Made by a program: the position numbers and the translations under genes
Assembly: GCA_002748425.1 (NCBI GenBank)
Contig: PDSJ01000021.1
Coordinates: 55,467 to 119,466, forward strand
DNA: 64,000 nucleotides
From: a candidate division KSB3 bacterium
GTDB taxonomy: Bacteria > Moduliflexota > Moduliflexia > Moduliflexales > Moduliflexaceae
Reading direction: 5' to 3'
The notes under the pieces: generated by a model
Database searches by the model: none
What the model was told of the DNA's origin: nothing
What the model saw: the letters and a program-made list of their open reading frames with translations, nothing else
Part shown: positions 28,037-37,906 of the stretch, piece by piece
How positions within the stretch are numbered: position 1 is the first letter of the stretch
Layout: every line of letters begins with the position of its first letter

Positions 28037-28339
28037 TCCTCTGCCCTCATCCATGTTCTCTTGACAAAACTCTTTCCTCGCAATTACGACGGATCAGCTC
28101 TTCTGAAGATATCTCTCGACGAGCCCGCGAAAAAGTCAAGGACTCTTTCGCCAGGAAGATGAGAGAAAAGCAGAGAATATGAAAACAAGAGGTTGCCGTC
28201 CCGATATCATCCCTTTATCCAACATGCTTCAAGACAACGCATTGCTGCTGGTGGGGGCGGCAAGGTGTGCGTTTCAAGCCGATCGTAGCCTTCCTTAGCC
28301 ATCGGTGCCCTCCTAGGCAGCGTTACATGACCTGAGACA

Positions 28340-29710
28340 TCAGTCTTTCAGGTGATATTTCTGAATGCGGTATTGCAGGGTTTTATAGCTGATACCCAAT
28401 AATTCTGAAGCACGTTTGATGCTCCAGTTACTTTTCTTCAAAGCCGACTCGATCAGACTGCGTTCGAGATGCTCCAGTGAGATCCCTTCGTCAGGGATCC
28501 TGAAATTCCTGATGTCCTGCGGGGCTGGAGGAGAAACTGCCTCCTGGAGTTTTTCTGGCAGAGTCTCGATTTCGATGCGATCGTGATCGGAGAGAATGAC
28601 ACTGCGTTCAATCACCGATTCCAGCTCACGCACGTTGCCTTCCCATCGATAATCCATCAGGCGTTTCGTCACATTCGAGGCGATGCTCTGGATCGCTTTG
28701 CCGTGTTTGGCATTGTATTTTGTGAGAAAATGCTGCGCCAGATAACTAATATCTTCCCTGCGCGCGCGTAAAGGAGGTAAATAGATCGGGACGACGTTCA
28801 GACGATAGTACAGATCCTGTCGAAAACGCCCTTCCTTGACTTCTTCCTCAAGTTCTTTGTTGGTGGCAGCCAGCAGGCGTACGTTGACTCTAATGGTCTG
28901 TGTGCCACCGACCCGTTGAAATTCGCCCTCCTGAAGCACCCGCAGCAACTTGGCTTGCAGCGTGATGTCGAGGTCTCCGATCTCATCAAGAAAGAGAGTG
29001 CTGTTGTCAGCCTCCTCAAACAGGCCTTTCTTCTGACTGTGTGCGCCGGTAAAAGCGCCTTTTTCATGGCCGAACATTTCACTTTCCAGCAAACTGTCGG
29101 GGATGGCGGCGCAATTGACCGCCAGAAAACGCCGATCCTTACGCTTGCTGTGATAGTGCAGGGCTCGCGCGACCAGCTCTTTGCCAGTACCGCTTTCACC
29201 GTAAATAATGACCGTTGATTCGCTCGGGGCGATTTTTTCGATCATTTTAAAGACGTCTTGCATTTTAGGAGAGCGGCCGATGATGTTATGAAAATCGTGG
29301 CGTTCTTGAAGTTCCTGCCGCAGCGATCGATTTTCATCGCTCAGTTTTTTACGGCTCAGAGCCCGTTCGACCACCAGCGTTAACTGCTCCTTGCCGAGCG
29401 GTTTTGCGAGATAATCGTAGGCTCCTTTTTTAACGGCATCAACCGCGGACTCCAGGGACCCATAAGCTGTCACAACGACAACAACGATCTCCGGATCGCA
29501 GTCCTTAATGTGTTCTAAGAGTTCGACCCCATCCATGCCGGGCATACGTAAATCCGTCAAAACCACATCAACCGGATCGTGTTTGATATACTCCAGAGCG
29601 TCGACCCCCGACCCGACCACAATGACTTCACAGCCGCGATCTTCAAGAATATCGCGCACGATTTCGCGTTGAATCGCTTCATCATCGACAATGAGAATTT
29701 TTCCTTCCAT
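28340..29710 (-). CDS. NtrC family sigma-54-dependent response regulator
   Basis: 456 aa; receiver MEGKILIVDDEAIQRE, VLTDLRMPGMDG; AAA+ GESGTGKELVARA, GAFTGA loop; C-terminal Fis-type HTH ALKKSNWSIKRASELLGISYKTLQYRIQKY. Confidence 0.97.
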   Translation of the reverse strand: MEGKILIVDDEAIQREIVRDILEDRGCEVIVVGSGVDALEYIKHDPVDVVLTDLRMPGMDGVELLEHIKDCDPEIVVVVVTAYGSLESAVDAVKKGAYDYLAKPLGKEQLTLVVERALSRKKLSDENRSLRQELQERHDFHNIIGRSPKMQDVFKMIEKIAPSESTVIIYGESGTGKELVARALHYHSKRKDRRFLAVNCAAIPDSLLESEMFGHEKGAFTGAHSQKKGLFEEADNSTLFLDEIGDLDITLQAKLLRVLQEGEFQRVGGTQTIRVNVRLLAATNKELEEEVKEGRFRQDLYYRLNVVPIYLPPLRARREDISYLAQHFLTKYNAKHGKAIQSIASNVTKRLMDYRWEGNVRELESVIERSVILSDHDRIEIETLPEKLQEAVSPPAPQDIRNFRIPDEGISLEHLERSLIESALKKSNWSIKRASELLGISYKTLQYRIQKYHLKD

Positions 29711-29712
29711 AC

Positions 29713-31173
29713 TTATGCTCCCTCTGCGATCGGCAGCAACAGGGTGATCGTCGTCCCATGTCCTTCTTCACTCTTGACATCAATCGTACCGCGATGATCT
29801 TCGATTACGCGGTTGACAATCGAAAGCCCAAGACCGGTCCCTTCTTCTTTTGTGGTAAAATAGGGCTGAAAGATGCTTTCCTGATGCTGTGTTGGAATCC
29901 CTGGTCCTGTATCTGTAAAACTGATCCGGCACAACGGGCCGTGTGTCTTCTGATCGTCTGCACAAGTGTCGGCTTTCACACATAAACGCCCACCTTCTTC
30001 CATCGCCTGAATGGCATTGAGACTAATGTTCAGATAGGCGGTTTTCATCAAGCCTTCGTCAGCCCGGATGTTCAGGTCGTCTGACTCAATGTCAAGGTAA
30101 AAGTCTATGCCGCGCTGCGCTGCCTCATTTTCAAGCAGTTGAACGATTTGCTGCAAGAGCGGCTGAAGCGGAATAACTTTCATATCGGGATGTAAAGGAC
30201 GTGAGACCTGTAAAAAGTCAGACACCAGCTTGTTCAAGCGCTGTAACTCAGTTTTGATATTCGTCACATACGTATCGAATTTTTGCTGCCGACGGGCCTC
30301 CTGTGGTGAAAAACGATCGCGCAGGTGATCGACAATCAGGCTGATTGAGTTGAGCGGGTTCCGGATTTCGTGCGCCAGTCTGGCCCCCAGCTCGCCCAGG
30401 GCAGCCATGTGTTCGGAGCGATGCACCCGCTGTTCGAGAGCTTTATGTTCCTGGAGCTTTGCAGCCATTTCATTAAAGCCCGAGATCAAAATTTGCAGTT
30501 CGCCGCCGCCGCTGCTGTTGACGCGAGTATGAAAATTTCCCTCTGCCACGGCTTTTGACGCAGCAACGAGTTGCTCAATTGGTTTGGTAAAGCGATTCAC
30601 AGTGAACACTGCAATTGCAGTGCCGGCAATAAAAATAATGCCGATCCATACGATGTTGGAATATTTAGCTTTTTTGATCAGATATTCCAGATCGTTCATG
30701 ATCAGGACAATATTGATATAGCCGCGCTTCATCCCATTTTCATACACCGGAAAGGTGACATCATACGTATTGATATGCTTTTTCAGCAGGCGATCCCAAA
30801 TGTTATCGCCAGCGCGATTGACCCGGATATCTTCAAGCTCTTTCAGCGAGAGTCCTACGTCTTCCGGGGTTGAACTGGCGATGACCGTATGATGCAGATC
30901 GAGCAGGGAAACCTGTACCGCGCGGCCCCCCTGTCCCATTCGCAGCAGCAGATTATGCTGGAGAGTCCTCTGAGCGCTTCGAGTCAGAAATTGCTGGATT
31001 TCAAGGACATTCCCAACGTTCTCAAGCGATTTGACATGCTGAACAACTTGCTGCAGCAGTTCGGCTTCACCGCGATCGAAAATAGTATATGACACAAGAA
31101 ACGTCGCTCCTAAAATGAGAACCATCAATCCGATCAGTTTTGTTTTGAGTGACATATTCTGTGTGTGCGGCAT
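29713..31173 (-). CDS. Sensor histidine kinase (two TM, HAMP)
   Basis: 486 aa; periplasmic region, TM IVWIGIIFIAGTAIAVFTV, HAMP, LGARLAHEIRNPLNSI H-box, DTGPGIP, TTKEEGTGLGLSIVNRVIEDHRG. Confidence 0.96.
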   Translation of the reverse strand: MPHTQNMSLKTKLIGLMVLILGATFLVSYTIFDRGEAELLQQVVQHVKSLENVGNVLEIQQFLTRSAQRTLQHNLLLRMGQGGRAVQVSLLDLHHTVIASSTPEDVGLSLKELEDIRVNRAGDNIWDRLLKKHINTYDVTFPVYENGMKRGYINIVLIMNDLEYLIKKAKYSNIVWIGIIFIAGTAIAVFTVNRFTKPIEQLVAASKAVAEGNFHTRVNSSGGGELQILISGFNEMAAKLQEHKALEQRVHRSEHMAALGELGARLAHEIRNPLNSISLIVDHLRDRFSPQEARRQQKFDTYVTNIKTELQRLNKLVSDFLQVSRPLHPDMKVIPLQPLLQQIVQLLENEAAQRGIDFYLDIESDDLNIRADEGLMKTAYLNISLNAIQAMEEGGRLCVKADTCADDQKTHGPLCRISFTDTGPGIPTQHQESIFQPYFTTKEEGTGLGLSIVNRVIEDHRGTIDVKSEEGHGTTITLLLPIAEGA

Positions 31174-31182
31174 AAAGGATGA

Positions 31183-31213
31183 GCCGTCAGGCAGTTCAGC
31201 ACTGCCTGACGGC
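31183..31213. terminator. Hairpin between degP and the histidine kinase gene
   Basis: gccgtcaggcagt (31183-31195) pairs with actgcctgacggc (31201-31213): 13-bp perfect stem, 5-nt loop, no obvious T-tract. Confidence 0.6.
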
Positions 31214-31248
31214 GGAGGTTGAGTAATCTCCTTTGGGGAGATCCTGCT

Positions 31249-32709
31249 TTATTCTGCGCTGACGACGACAAAGAGGGTGTTTCCGCCTCGTTGAATCAGA
31301 GCCAGAAAACTTTTCTCATCGCCGAGTCTTTTCATCGCATCATTATAGTCCTCAATCGAGTGAAGCGGCTTTTTATTGATCTCTTTGATCAGGTCACCGC
31401 GCCGTAAACCAGCCTCAGAGGCCGGACTGTGCGGCTCGACATTCGAGATAACGACTCCGTCCTCACCGATGTAGCCAAGCTTATTAGCAACGTTGTCCGT
31501 CAATTCCTGTACGCTCAGTCCAAATCTTGCTGCGGTTTCGCTCGGTGCTTCAGCTGTAATCTGGCTGTCGCCAGGCTGTTCACCGAGAAGCACGTTGATG
31601 GTTTTCTTTTTACCGTTCCGAATAACGACGACATCGACTTTCTTCTGCACTGCGGTCCTGGCGACGATGTTCTTCAAGCTGTTCGGCCCGTCAATCGCCT
31701 GCCCATCAAATGTGATAATCACGTCGCCGCGTTCGAGTCCGGCTTTCTCGGCCGGGCTGCCTTTCAACACGTCACCGACCAGAGTACCGGTGGTGTCCTC
31801 CAGATCGAAGCCTTTCGCGATTTCAGGCGTCACAGCCTGAATCATGACCCCAAGCCATCCCCGAACGACCTTTCCATCTTTGATCAGGCTGTGTTGAATC
31901 GATTTGGCCATGTCGATTGGAATGGCAAAGCCGATGCCCTGATAACCGCCGCTGCGGCTGAAAATCGCCGTATTGATCCCGATGACCTGCCCGTAAATAT
32001 TTACCAGAGGACCGCCGCTGTTTCCAGGGTTAATCGCAGCATCGGTCTGAATGAAATCTTCATAATCGTTGATCCCGATGTTCGAGCGTCCTTCAGCGCT
32101 GATAATACCAGCCGTCACCGTCTGAGATAAGCCAAAGGGCGTACCGATCGCGATCGCCCAGTCACCCACTTCGAGTTCATCCGAGCTACCGAGTGTAACT
32201 GTCGGGAGATCATCGCCATCAATTTTAATCACGGCAACATCAGTCTTAGGATCGGTTCCAATAATCTTGGCATCAAATTCGCGCTTATCGGCAAGTGTGA
32301 CTTTGATGATATCAGCATTTTCCACAACGTGATTGTTTGTAAGAATGTATCCGTCGTCACTCGTGATAAATCCTGAACCAAGTCCCTGACGTTTAAATTC
32401 CCGATTCTGGGGGATATCACCAAAAAAGCGCCGCATGAAGTCGTCGCCCCAAAATTCATGAAAGTGCTGGGTGCCCCGAGCCTGATTTCTCACTGTCTGT
32501 TCAGTACTGATATACACGACGGCCGGACCGACATCTTTCACAATATCCCGAAAGGTTTGACTCAAACTTTCGAGACCTTTGCGCATGTCGGACTCAGCGT
32601 GGATATGTTCCTGAACACTGAATGTCGTGAAAAACAGCGCACACACTACCAGGCCGACCGTGATAAACAGATTTTTGTTTTGTAAGCGCAATGCGTTGAT
32701 CGTTTTCAT
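31249..32709 (-). CDS. Do/DegP-type periplasmic serine protease (two PDZ domains)
   Basis: GSGFITSDDGYILTNNHVVENADIIKV, DPKTDVAVIKID, DAAINPGNSGGPLVNIYGQVIGINTAIFSRSGGYQGIGFAIP, two PDZ-like regions. ATG at 32709 preferred to TTG at 32718. Confidence 0.96.
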   Translation of the reverse strand: MKTINALRLQNKNLFITVGLVVCALFFTTFSVQEHIHAESDMRKGLESLSQTFRDIVKDVGPAVVYISTEQTVRNQARGTQHFHEFWGDDFMRRFFGDIPQNREFKRQGLGSGFITSDDGYILTNNHVVENADIIKVTLADKREFDAKIIGTDPKTDVAVIKIDGDDLPTVTLGSSDELEVGDWAIAIGTPFGLSQTVTAGIISAEGRSNIGINDYEDFIQTDAAINPGNSGGPLVNIYGQVIGINTAIFSRSGGYQGIGFAIPIDMAKSIQHSLIKDGKVVRGWLGVMIQAVTPEIAKGFDLEDTTGTLVGDVLKGSPAEKAGLERGDVIITFDGQAIDGPNSLKNIVARTAVQKKVDVVVIRNGKKKTINVLLGEQPGDSQITAEAPSETAARFGLSVQELTDNVANKLGYIGEDGVVISNVEPHSPASEAGLRRGDLIKEINKKPLHSIEDYNDAMKRLGDEKSFLALIQRGGNTLFVVVSAE

Positions 32710-32952
32710 AAAAATCAATCTCCTCTATGACTCTGAAAAATCGTAGTCCCGATCCCCTGCTAACTGATTACACGTATGCGTGTGTCCGGATCTGCGATTT
32801 TTAGAAACGCCGTAACTTGCTGCGGCATCTCTTCTGTTAATAAATATGCTTCAAGCACTCTGCTCTCTTCCGGCAAATCCTTTTCCATGACTTGTCCGCG
32901 GACTCTTTTTTATGACGACATCATGGTGCAGGATCCTGATGTATTACATCAT

Positions 32953-32967
32953 ACAAAGACCGTGCCA
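32953..32967 (-). promoter_or_regulatory. Sigma-54-type promoter upstream of degP / histidine kinase / NtrC-type regulator
   Basis: Minus strand TGGCACGGTCTTTGTA: exact TGGCAC, N5, TTGT (one mismatch to TTGC), about 245 bp upstream of degP and correctly oriented. Confidence 0.55.
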
Positions 32968-33348
32968 TGTGAGACAGGTAGAACGCTGTCAAGGCGCAAT
33001 CACTCGTTTTCATGGAGTTTTCTGTAAGCGGCAGCTTGACAGACACGAAACCTACACAAGACCTCATATCAGGTATTTCTATCTGCGATCCTGAGACATT
33101 TATCATGCAAGTTATTGAATATCAGGATGATATGGTTTTTACGCCCGAATCTCAGCGTACCCCATTTACGGCATTAGCCTTCTCACAAAATGGATGAATC
33201 AGCCGTCTAGCGGACCGTATCCGTCTTCCTAAAGAAAAAAAGCAGGTTAAACTTGACACATAAAGATGAAAATTTTAAGTAGGATTTTTATAGACACGCG
33301 TTTAAAGAATGTCTCTCCAGTAAGAAGACGCCCAACAGGAATACGACA

Positions 33349-33804
33349 ATGCCAGTGTACACAAAATGGAATGCTGTTGATGACATGTTTGGGCTGAACG
33401 AAACGCTTGACTGCGTGATAGAACTTGTAAAAGAAATCGTTCCCCGCCGGAAATTGGATTCTTATTCAAGCTGGATTCCGGCAGCCGATATGTATGAAAC
33501 CGAATCGGCCGTGATACTCCATGTTGAACTGACGGGCATCGATAAAGAGGCGCTGGAGCTTAGCTATCAGGAAGGATATCTTGTGCTCAGGGGTCGGCGC
33601 TCGTTCAGTCCGGAAATGCAATCGGCGAAAATTCTCAGAATCGAACGAATGTACGGTGCCTTTCAACGGACCTTTTTGATTCCGACAGCCATCGACTCTC
33701 AACTTAGTACTGCTTCTTACGAGAACGGATTGTTATATATTCGCTTAGTAAAACGCCAGAAAGGCCAAGACGCGCACGTCAACGTGCCGATTACTTTTAC
33801 ATAA
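33349..33804 (+). CDS. Hsp20/alpha-crystallin family small heat shock protein
   Basis: 151 aa; SWIPAADMYETESAVILHVELTGIDKEALELSYQEGYLVLRGRR, YGAFQRTFLIPTAIDSQLSTASYENGLLYIRL. Confidence 0.95.
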   Translation: MPVYTKWNAVDDMFGLNETLDCVIELVKEIVPRRKLDSYSSWIPAADMYETESAVILHVELTGIDKEALELSYQEGYLVLRGRRSFSPEMQSAKILRIERMYGAFQRTFLIPTAIDSQLSTASYENGLLYIRLVKRQKGQDAHVNVPITFT

Positions 33805-33832
33805 AGACGAAGGAAGGAGTTTGAAAGACGCT

Positions 33833-36238
33833 ATGGAACAATTGCTGGATGCCTTAAATGGTTCATCGCATGAAGAACAGACGAATAGTATTCCCGAAGA
33901 GATTCCTGTACTACCGTTACGGAATGCCGTAATCTATCCCTATCTTTCCATGCCGATCGCGGTCTCCAGACCAGAGTCGATGAAGTTGATCGAGGAAACT
34001 CTCTCTGGTCAAAAGCTGTTTGGTGTGGTCGCTCAAAAAGATTCTGATGTTGAGGAACCCGAACCAGATGATTTGTATGGCGTCGGTACAGTCGTCAAAC
34101 TCCTTAAAATGATTCGAACACCTGAAGGAGAGATGTATGTCCTCGCCCAGGGGGTTGCCCGGATGGAAATTTACGACTACCCCCAGAAGAAACCCTTTTA
34201 TATTGGAAAGATCAGTACCTTAGACGATATTGTAGAAGACGAAAACGATAAGGAACTGATTGCAACGATTAAAAATCTGCGCGACTTGTTCAATTCCGTC
34301 GCACAGTTGGCATATAACATCTCAAATGAGGTGTTGACCATGATCCTGAACGTCGAGGATCCCGGAACCCTGGCAGATATGATTGCGGAAAACCCGAGCT
34401 TCTCGCTGCAGGAGCGCCAGGAACTGCTCGAAACCCTTGATGTGAAAATCCGCCTGCAGCGTGTAACCGTCTTATTGAACAGAGAAAAAGAAATCCTCGA
34501 ACTCAGCCGGGAAATTCAATCGCAGGTGCAAAGTGAGATGGACAAATCGCAACGAGAATATTACCTGCGAGAGCAATTGAAAGCCATTCAAAAAGAACTG
34601 GGAGAAGGGGACCAGCAGACGATCGAAATCGAAGAACTACGCAAGCAGATCAAAAACACCAATATGCCCGAGGAAGTGCGGGAGGTCGCGAATAAAGAAC
34701 TGAACCGCCTCTCCAAAATGCACCCGTCTGCGGGCGAATATACGGTGTCACGCACCTACCTCGACTGGATTCTCGATCTGCCCTGGGAAGAGAACACCAA
34801 AGATAATCTGAATGTCAAAGGTGCTGAAAAAATTTTAGAAAAAGACCATTACGGCCTGAAGAACGTTAAAAAACGTATTCTGGAATATCTGGCAGTCCGT
34901 CAGCTTACAAAAGAACCGAAAGGCCCAATTTTGTGCTTTGTCGGACCTCCTGGCGTAGGAAAAACTTCTTTAGGACGTTCGATCGCGAAAGCGTTGAATC
35001 GGAAATTCGTACGAATTTCCCTGGGAGGGATTCGGGATGAGGCTGAAATCCGGGGACACCGGAGGACGTATGTCGGTGCGTTGCCCGGTCGCGTGATCCA
35101 GGGGTTGAAAAAGGCCGGCTCAAATAATCCGGTGTTTATGCTGGATGAGATAGATAAAGTGGGCAGCGATTTTCGCGGCGATCCGGCATCAGCACTGCTG
35201 GAAGTCCTGGATCCCGAACAAAATGTCAGCTTTTCCGATCATTACCTGGAACTCGACTTTGACCTGTCAAAAGTGATGTTCATTACCACCGCGAATGTCC
35301 TTTCGACGATCCCTTCGCCTTTATTAGACCGGATGGAAGTGATTGAGATCAGCGGCTATACCGAAGAAGAAAAAATCATGATCGCCAAGAACTATCTGAT
35401 TCCCCGACAGTTAAAGGCCAACGGTCTGATACGCAAACAATTGACGATCGATAAAACTGCGCTGAAAACGCTGATCCACTCCTATACCAGAGAAGCTGGT
35501 CTGCGCAACCTCGAGCGTGAGATATCTTCGATCTGCCGGGGCGTTGCCAAAGAGGTGGTCGATGGCTTAAAAAAACCGGTCCGTGTCTCCTCAAAAACCG
35601 TCCCAAAGTATCTTGGGCCGATCAAATTTTTCCCGGAGATCGCCGAGCGAACGGCTCAGACCGGTGTGGCAACCGGTTTGGCCTGGACACCGGTTGGAGG
35701 CGATATTTTGTTTGTTGAGGCGTCAAAAATGAAAGGCAAGGAACGCATGACCTTGACCGGGCAGCTGGGAGACGTCATGAAAGAATCAGCAGAAATTGCG
35801 TTGAGCTATGTCCGCTCGAAAGTGCGCGAACTAGGCATCCCGGAAAACTTTCAGGAAGAGACGGATATTCACATTCATGTGCCTTCCGGGGCAATCCCCA
35901 AAGACGGTCCTTCAGCAGGTGTCACGATCTATACGGCACTGGTCTCGCTGTTCACAGAGAAGCCGATTCGTAATGACCTGGCAATGACTGGCGAAATCAC
36001 ACTACGCGGGCTGGTGCTGCCGGTCGGCGGCATTAAAGAAAAAGTGCTGGCTGCCAGAAGCGCCGGCGTCAAACATGTGATGCTGCCGGCAAAAAATGAG
36101 AAAGATTTAGAAGATTTATCTGAAAATGTCAGAAATGAACTTTTGTTTCATTTTGTCAATCACATGGATGACGTGATTGAATTTGCCTTGAGTAGTAAAA
36201 GCAAAAAAGTTACGAAAACTTCAGGAACGAGATTGTGA
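33833..36238 (+). CDS. lon: ATP-dependent Lon protease
   Basis: LRNAVIYPYLSMPIAV, GPPGVGKTSLGRSIAKALNRKFVRISLGGIRDEAEIRGHRRTYVGALPGR, PKDGPSAG catalytic Ser. Start ATG at 33833 preferred to TTG at 33821. Confidence 0.98.
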   Translation: MEQLLDALNGSSHEEQTNSIPEEIPVLPLRNAVIYPYLSMPIAVSRPESMKLIEETLSGQKLFGVVAQKDSDVEEPEPDDLYGVGTVVKLLKMIRTPEGEMYVLAQGVARMEIYDYPQKKPFYIGKISTLDDIVEDENDKELIATIKNLRDLFNSVAQLAYNISNEVLTMILNVEDPGTLADMIAENPSFSLQERQELLETLDVKIRLQRVTVLLNREKEILELSREIQSQVQSEMDKSQREYYLREQLKAIQKELGEGDQQTIEIEELRKQIKNTNMPEEVREVANKELNRLSKMHPSAGEYTVSRTYLDWILDLPWEENTKDNLNVKGAEKILEKDHYGLKNVKKRILEYLAVRQLTKEPKGPILCFVGPPGVGKTSLGRSIAKALNRKFVRISLGGIRDEAEIRGHRRTYVGALPGRVIQGLKKAGSNNPVFMLDEIDKVGSDFRGDPASALLEVLDPEQNVSFSDHYLELDFDLSKVMFITTANVLSTIPSPLLDRMEVIEISGYTEEEKIMIAKNYLIPRQLKANGLIRKQLTIDKTALKTLIHSYTREAGLRNLEREISSICRGVAKEVVDGLKKPVRVSSKTVPKYLGPIKFFPEIAERTAQTGVATGLAWTPVGGDILFVEASKMKGKERMTLTGQLGDVMKESAEIALSYVRSKVRELGIPENFQEETDIHIHVPSGAIPKDGPSAGVTIYTALVSLFTEKPIRNDLAMTGEITLRGLVLPVGGIKEKVLAARSAGVKHVMLPAKNEKDLEDLSENVRNELLFHFVNHMDDVIEFALSSKSKKVTKTSGTRL

Positions 36239-36261
36239 GTGCATAAAGGGAGGAAAGAGCG

Positions 36262-37194
36262 ATGTGTACACAGAAAGGGCTTCGGTATTATCTTTCAGGC
36301 TGTATCATACTACTTCTGCTTGCAGCCTTTGCTGATAACTCGCACGCTGCGGCAGACCAAGGTCAGGTTCTGCTGGATCTGCAGGAACAGATCATCGCGT
36401 TCCGCAAAGAGTTCAAACAACGCAGTGCCCAGGCTCAAGAAGATCGCAACGCCGTGTATGAGAATATCCGCCAGAAATTCAGCAACCTGAACGAGGCCCA
36501 AAACTCTCTTAATGACCGTGAGCCTGAGTTATCAGCGCAGCTCGAAAAAATTCAACCCATGCTGGAACAATATGGCGAACAGATTGAAACACTCGAAGCG
36601 ATGCTGGCAACGATGGAGAGCAGCATGCAGAGACGTCTGGATGAGTTTGAAGCTCAACTCCTGACTCAAGGGTCTTCTGCTTCAGGACGCCCCGAAAGGC
36701 AGAGCATGTCTGTCGGTCCGCGCCAGACAATGGACGCTGGAAACGAGGACGGACAAGTCAGCGAAGAGGACGATGCCGGAGGAGATTCTCTCAATCTCTC
36801 CGAAGGGGAATTGTTCCGGCTTGCGTATCGTTTTTATACGCAAAACGATTATGATGTTGCCATTGGCGGCTTCCAGAAATATCTGAATGATTTCCCCCAG
36901 GGGCAACTCGCCGGGCCTGCGCAATACTGGATTGCCGAATCATTTCTGAAGCTGGAAGACTTCGAAATCGCCCGGCAGGAGTTTGAGCGTTTGATCGCCA
37001 ACTATCCAAGGGATAATAAAGTGCCAGATGCCCATTACGGCATTGGCGTGGCCTTGCAGAAGCTCGGCCATGAGGCCGAATCACAAGCCAAATTTCAGTA
37101 TGTCCTGGATCATTTCAGTGGCAGCATTGCAGCGGAAAGAGTTCAGCGTCAATTAAAAAATCAGCGGACAACGCCGACGCAGACAGCACCTTGA
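36262..37194 (+). CDS. CpoB/YbgF-like periplasmic coiled-coil TPR protein
   Basis: 310 aa; signal peptide, coiled coil, LFRLAYRFYTQNDYDVAIGGFQKYLNDFPQGQLAGPAQYWIAESFLKLEDFEIARQEFERLIANYPRDNKVPDAHYGIGVALQKLG. Confidence 0.85.
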   Translation: MCTQKGLRYYLSGCIILLLLAAFADNSHAAADQGQVLLDLQEQIIAFRKEFKQRSAQAQEDRNAVYENIRQKFSNLNEAQNSLNDREPELSAQLEKIQPMLEQYGEQIETLEAMLATMESSMQRRLDEFEAQLLTQGSSASGRPERQSMSVGPRQTMDAGNEDGQVSEEDDAGGDSLNLSEGELFRLAYRFYTQNDYDVAIGGFQKYLNDFPQGQLAGPAQYWIAESFLKLEDFEIARQEFERLIANYPRDNKVPDAHYGIGVALQKLGHEAESQAKFQYVLDHFSGSIAAERVQRQLKNQRTTPTQTAP

Positions 37195-37282
37195 GGGCCG
37201 ATCCCATACAGAATGCGTGCAGAGCGCCAGAGAAGCGAATGCAGGATCAGAGAACTTCAGCGACAGCCTTCATCAAGTACAC

Positions 37283-37906
37283 GTGAAAATTCTGACAATT
37301 AGTGATACTGTCGAGCGCAGGTTATACAGCATTGCTGCCAAAGAGCGTTTTCCAGACATCGAACTGATTCTGTCCTGCGGCGATCTGCCGTTTTATTACC
37401 TTGAATTTCTGGTCACGCTCTTTAACGTTCCACTGTTCTACGTTCACGGCAACCACCATAGCAGGCCCATGTTGACGGCTGACGGCGGGGAAGTCGTTCA
37501 GCCGGGCGGCTGTGTCAATCTCGATCATCGTATCGTTTCTTTCCACGACGTGCTGATCGGCGGCCTTGAGGGATGTATGCGCTATAATAACGGTCCACAG
37601 CAATACACCGAAGGTCAAATGTGGTGGAAAATGCAGCAGTTGAAACCCTCCCTGTTCCGTAACAAACTCTTTCGGAAACGTGCTGTCGATATTTTCATTA
37701 CTCACGCCCCCCCCTCAGGCATTCACGATAAGCCGGATCTCTGCCATCGCGGTTTCAAAGTGTTCCGGCACTTCATCGAACGCTACGAACCGCGTTATTT
37801 CATTCATGGGCATGTCCACCTGTACAGCCTCAGGGACACCTGGAAGAGTACATATCACCGCACCAGCGTGATCAACACCTACGGCTATCGAATCCTCGAT
37901 ATCTAG
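37283..37906 (+). CDS. Metallophosphoesterase (calcineurin-like)
   Basis: KILTISDTVE...LILSCGDLPFYYLEFLV...VHGNHH...FITHAPPSGIHD...YFIHGHVH. GTG start inferred from protein content; ORF-track start 37217 likely too long. Confidence 0.85.
   Translation: MKILTISDTVERRLYSIAAKERFPDIELILSCGDLPFYYLEFLVTLFNVPLFYVHGNHHSRPMLTADGGEVVQPGGCVNLDHRIVSFHDVLIGGLEGCMRYNNGPQQYTEGQMWWKMQQLKPSLFRNKLFRKRAVDIFITHAPPSGIHDKPDLCHRGFKVFRHFIERYEPRYFIHGHVHLYSLRDTWKSTYHRTSVINTYGYRILDI

Noticed and set aside
33253-33281. TTGACA plus downstream element before hsp20 as a sigma-70 promoter, and a search for CIRCE
   Set aside because: -35 is good but the -10 at 17 bp (TAAGTA) is poor; no TTAGCACTC-N9-GAGTGCTAA inverted repeat seen.
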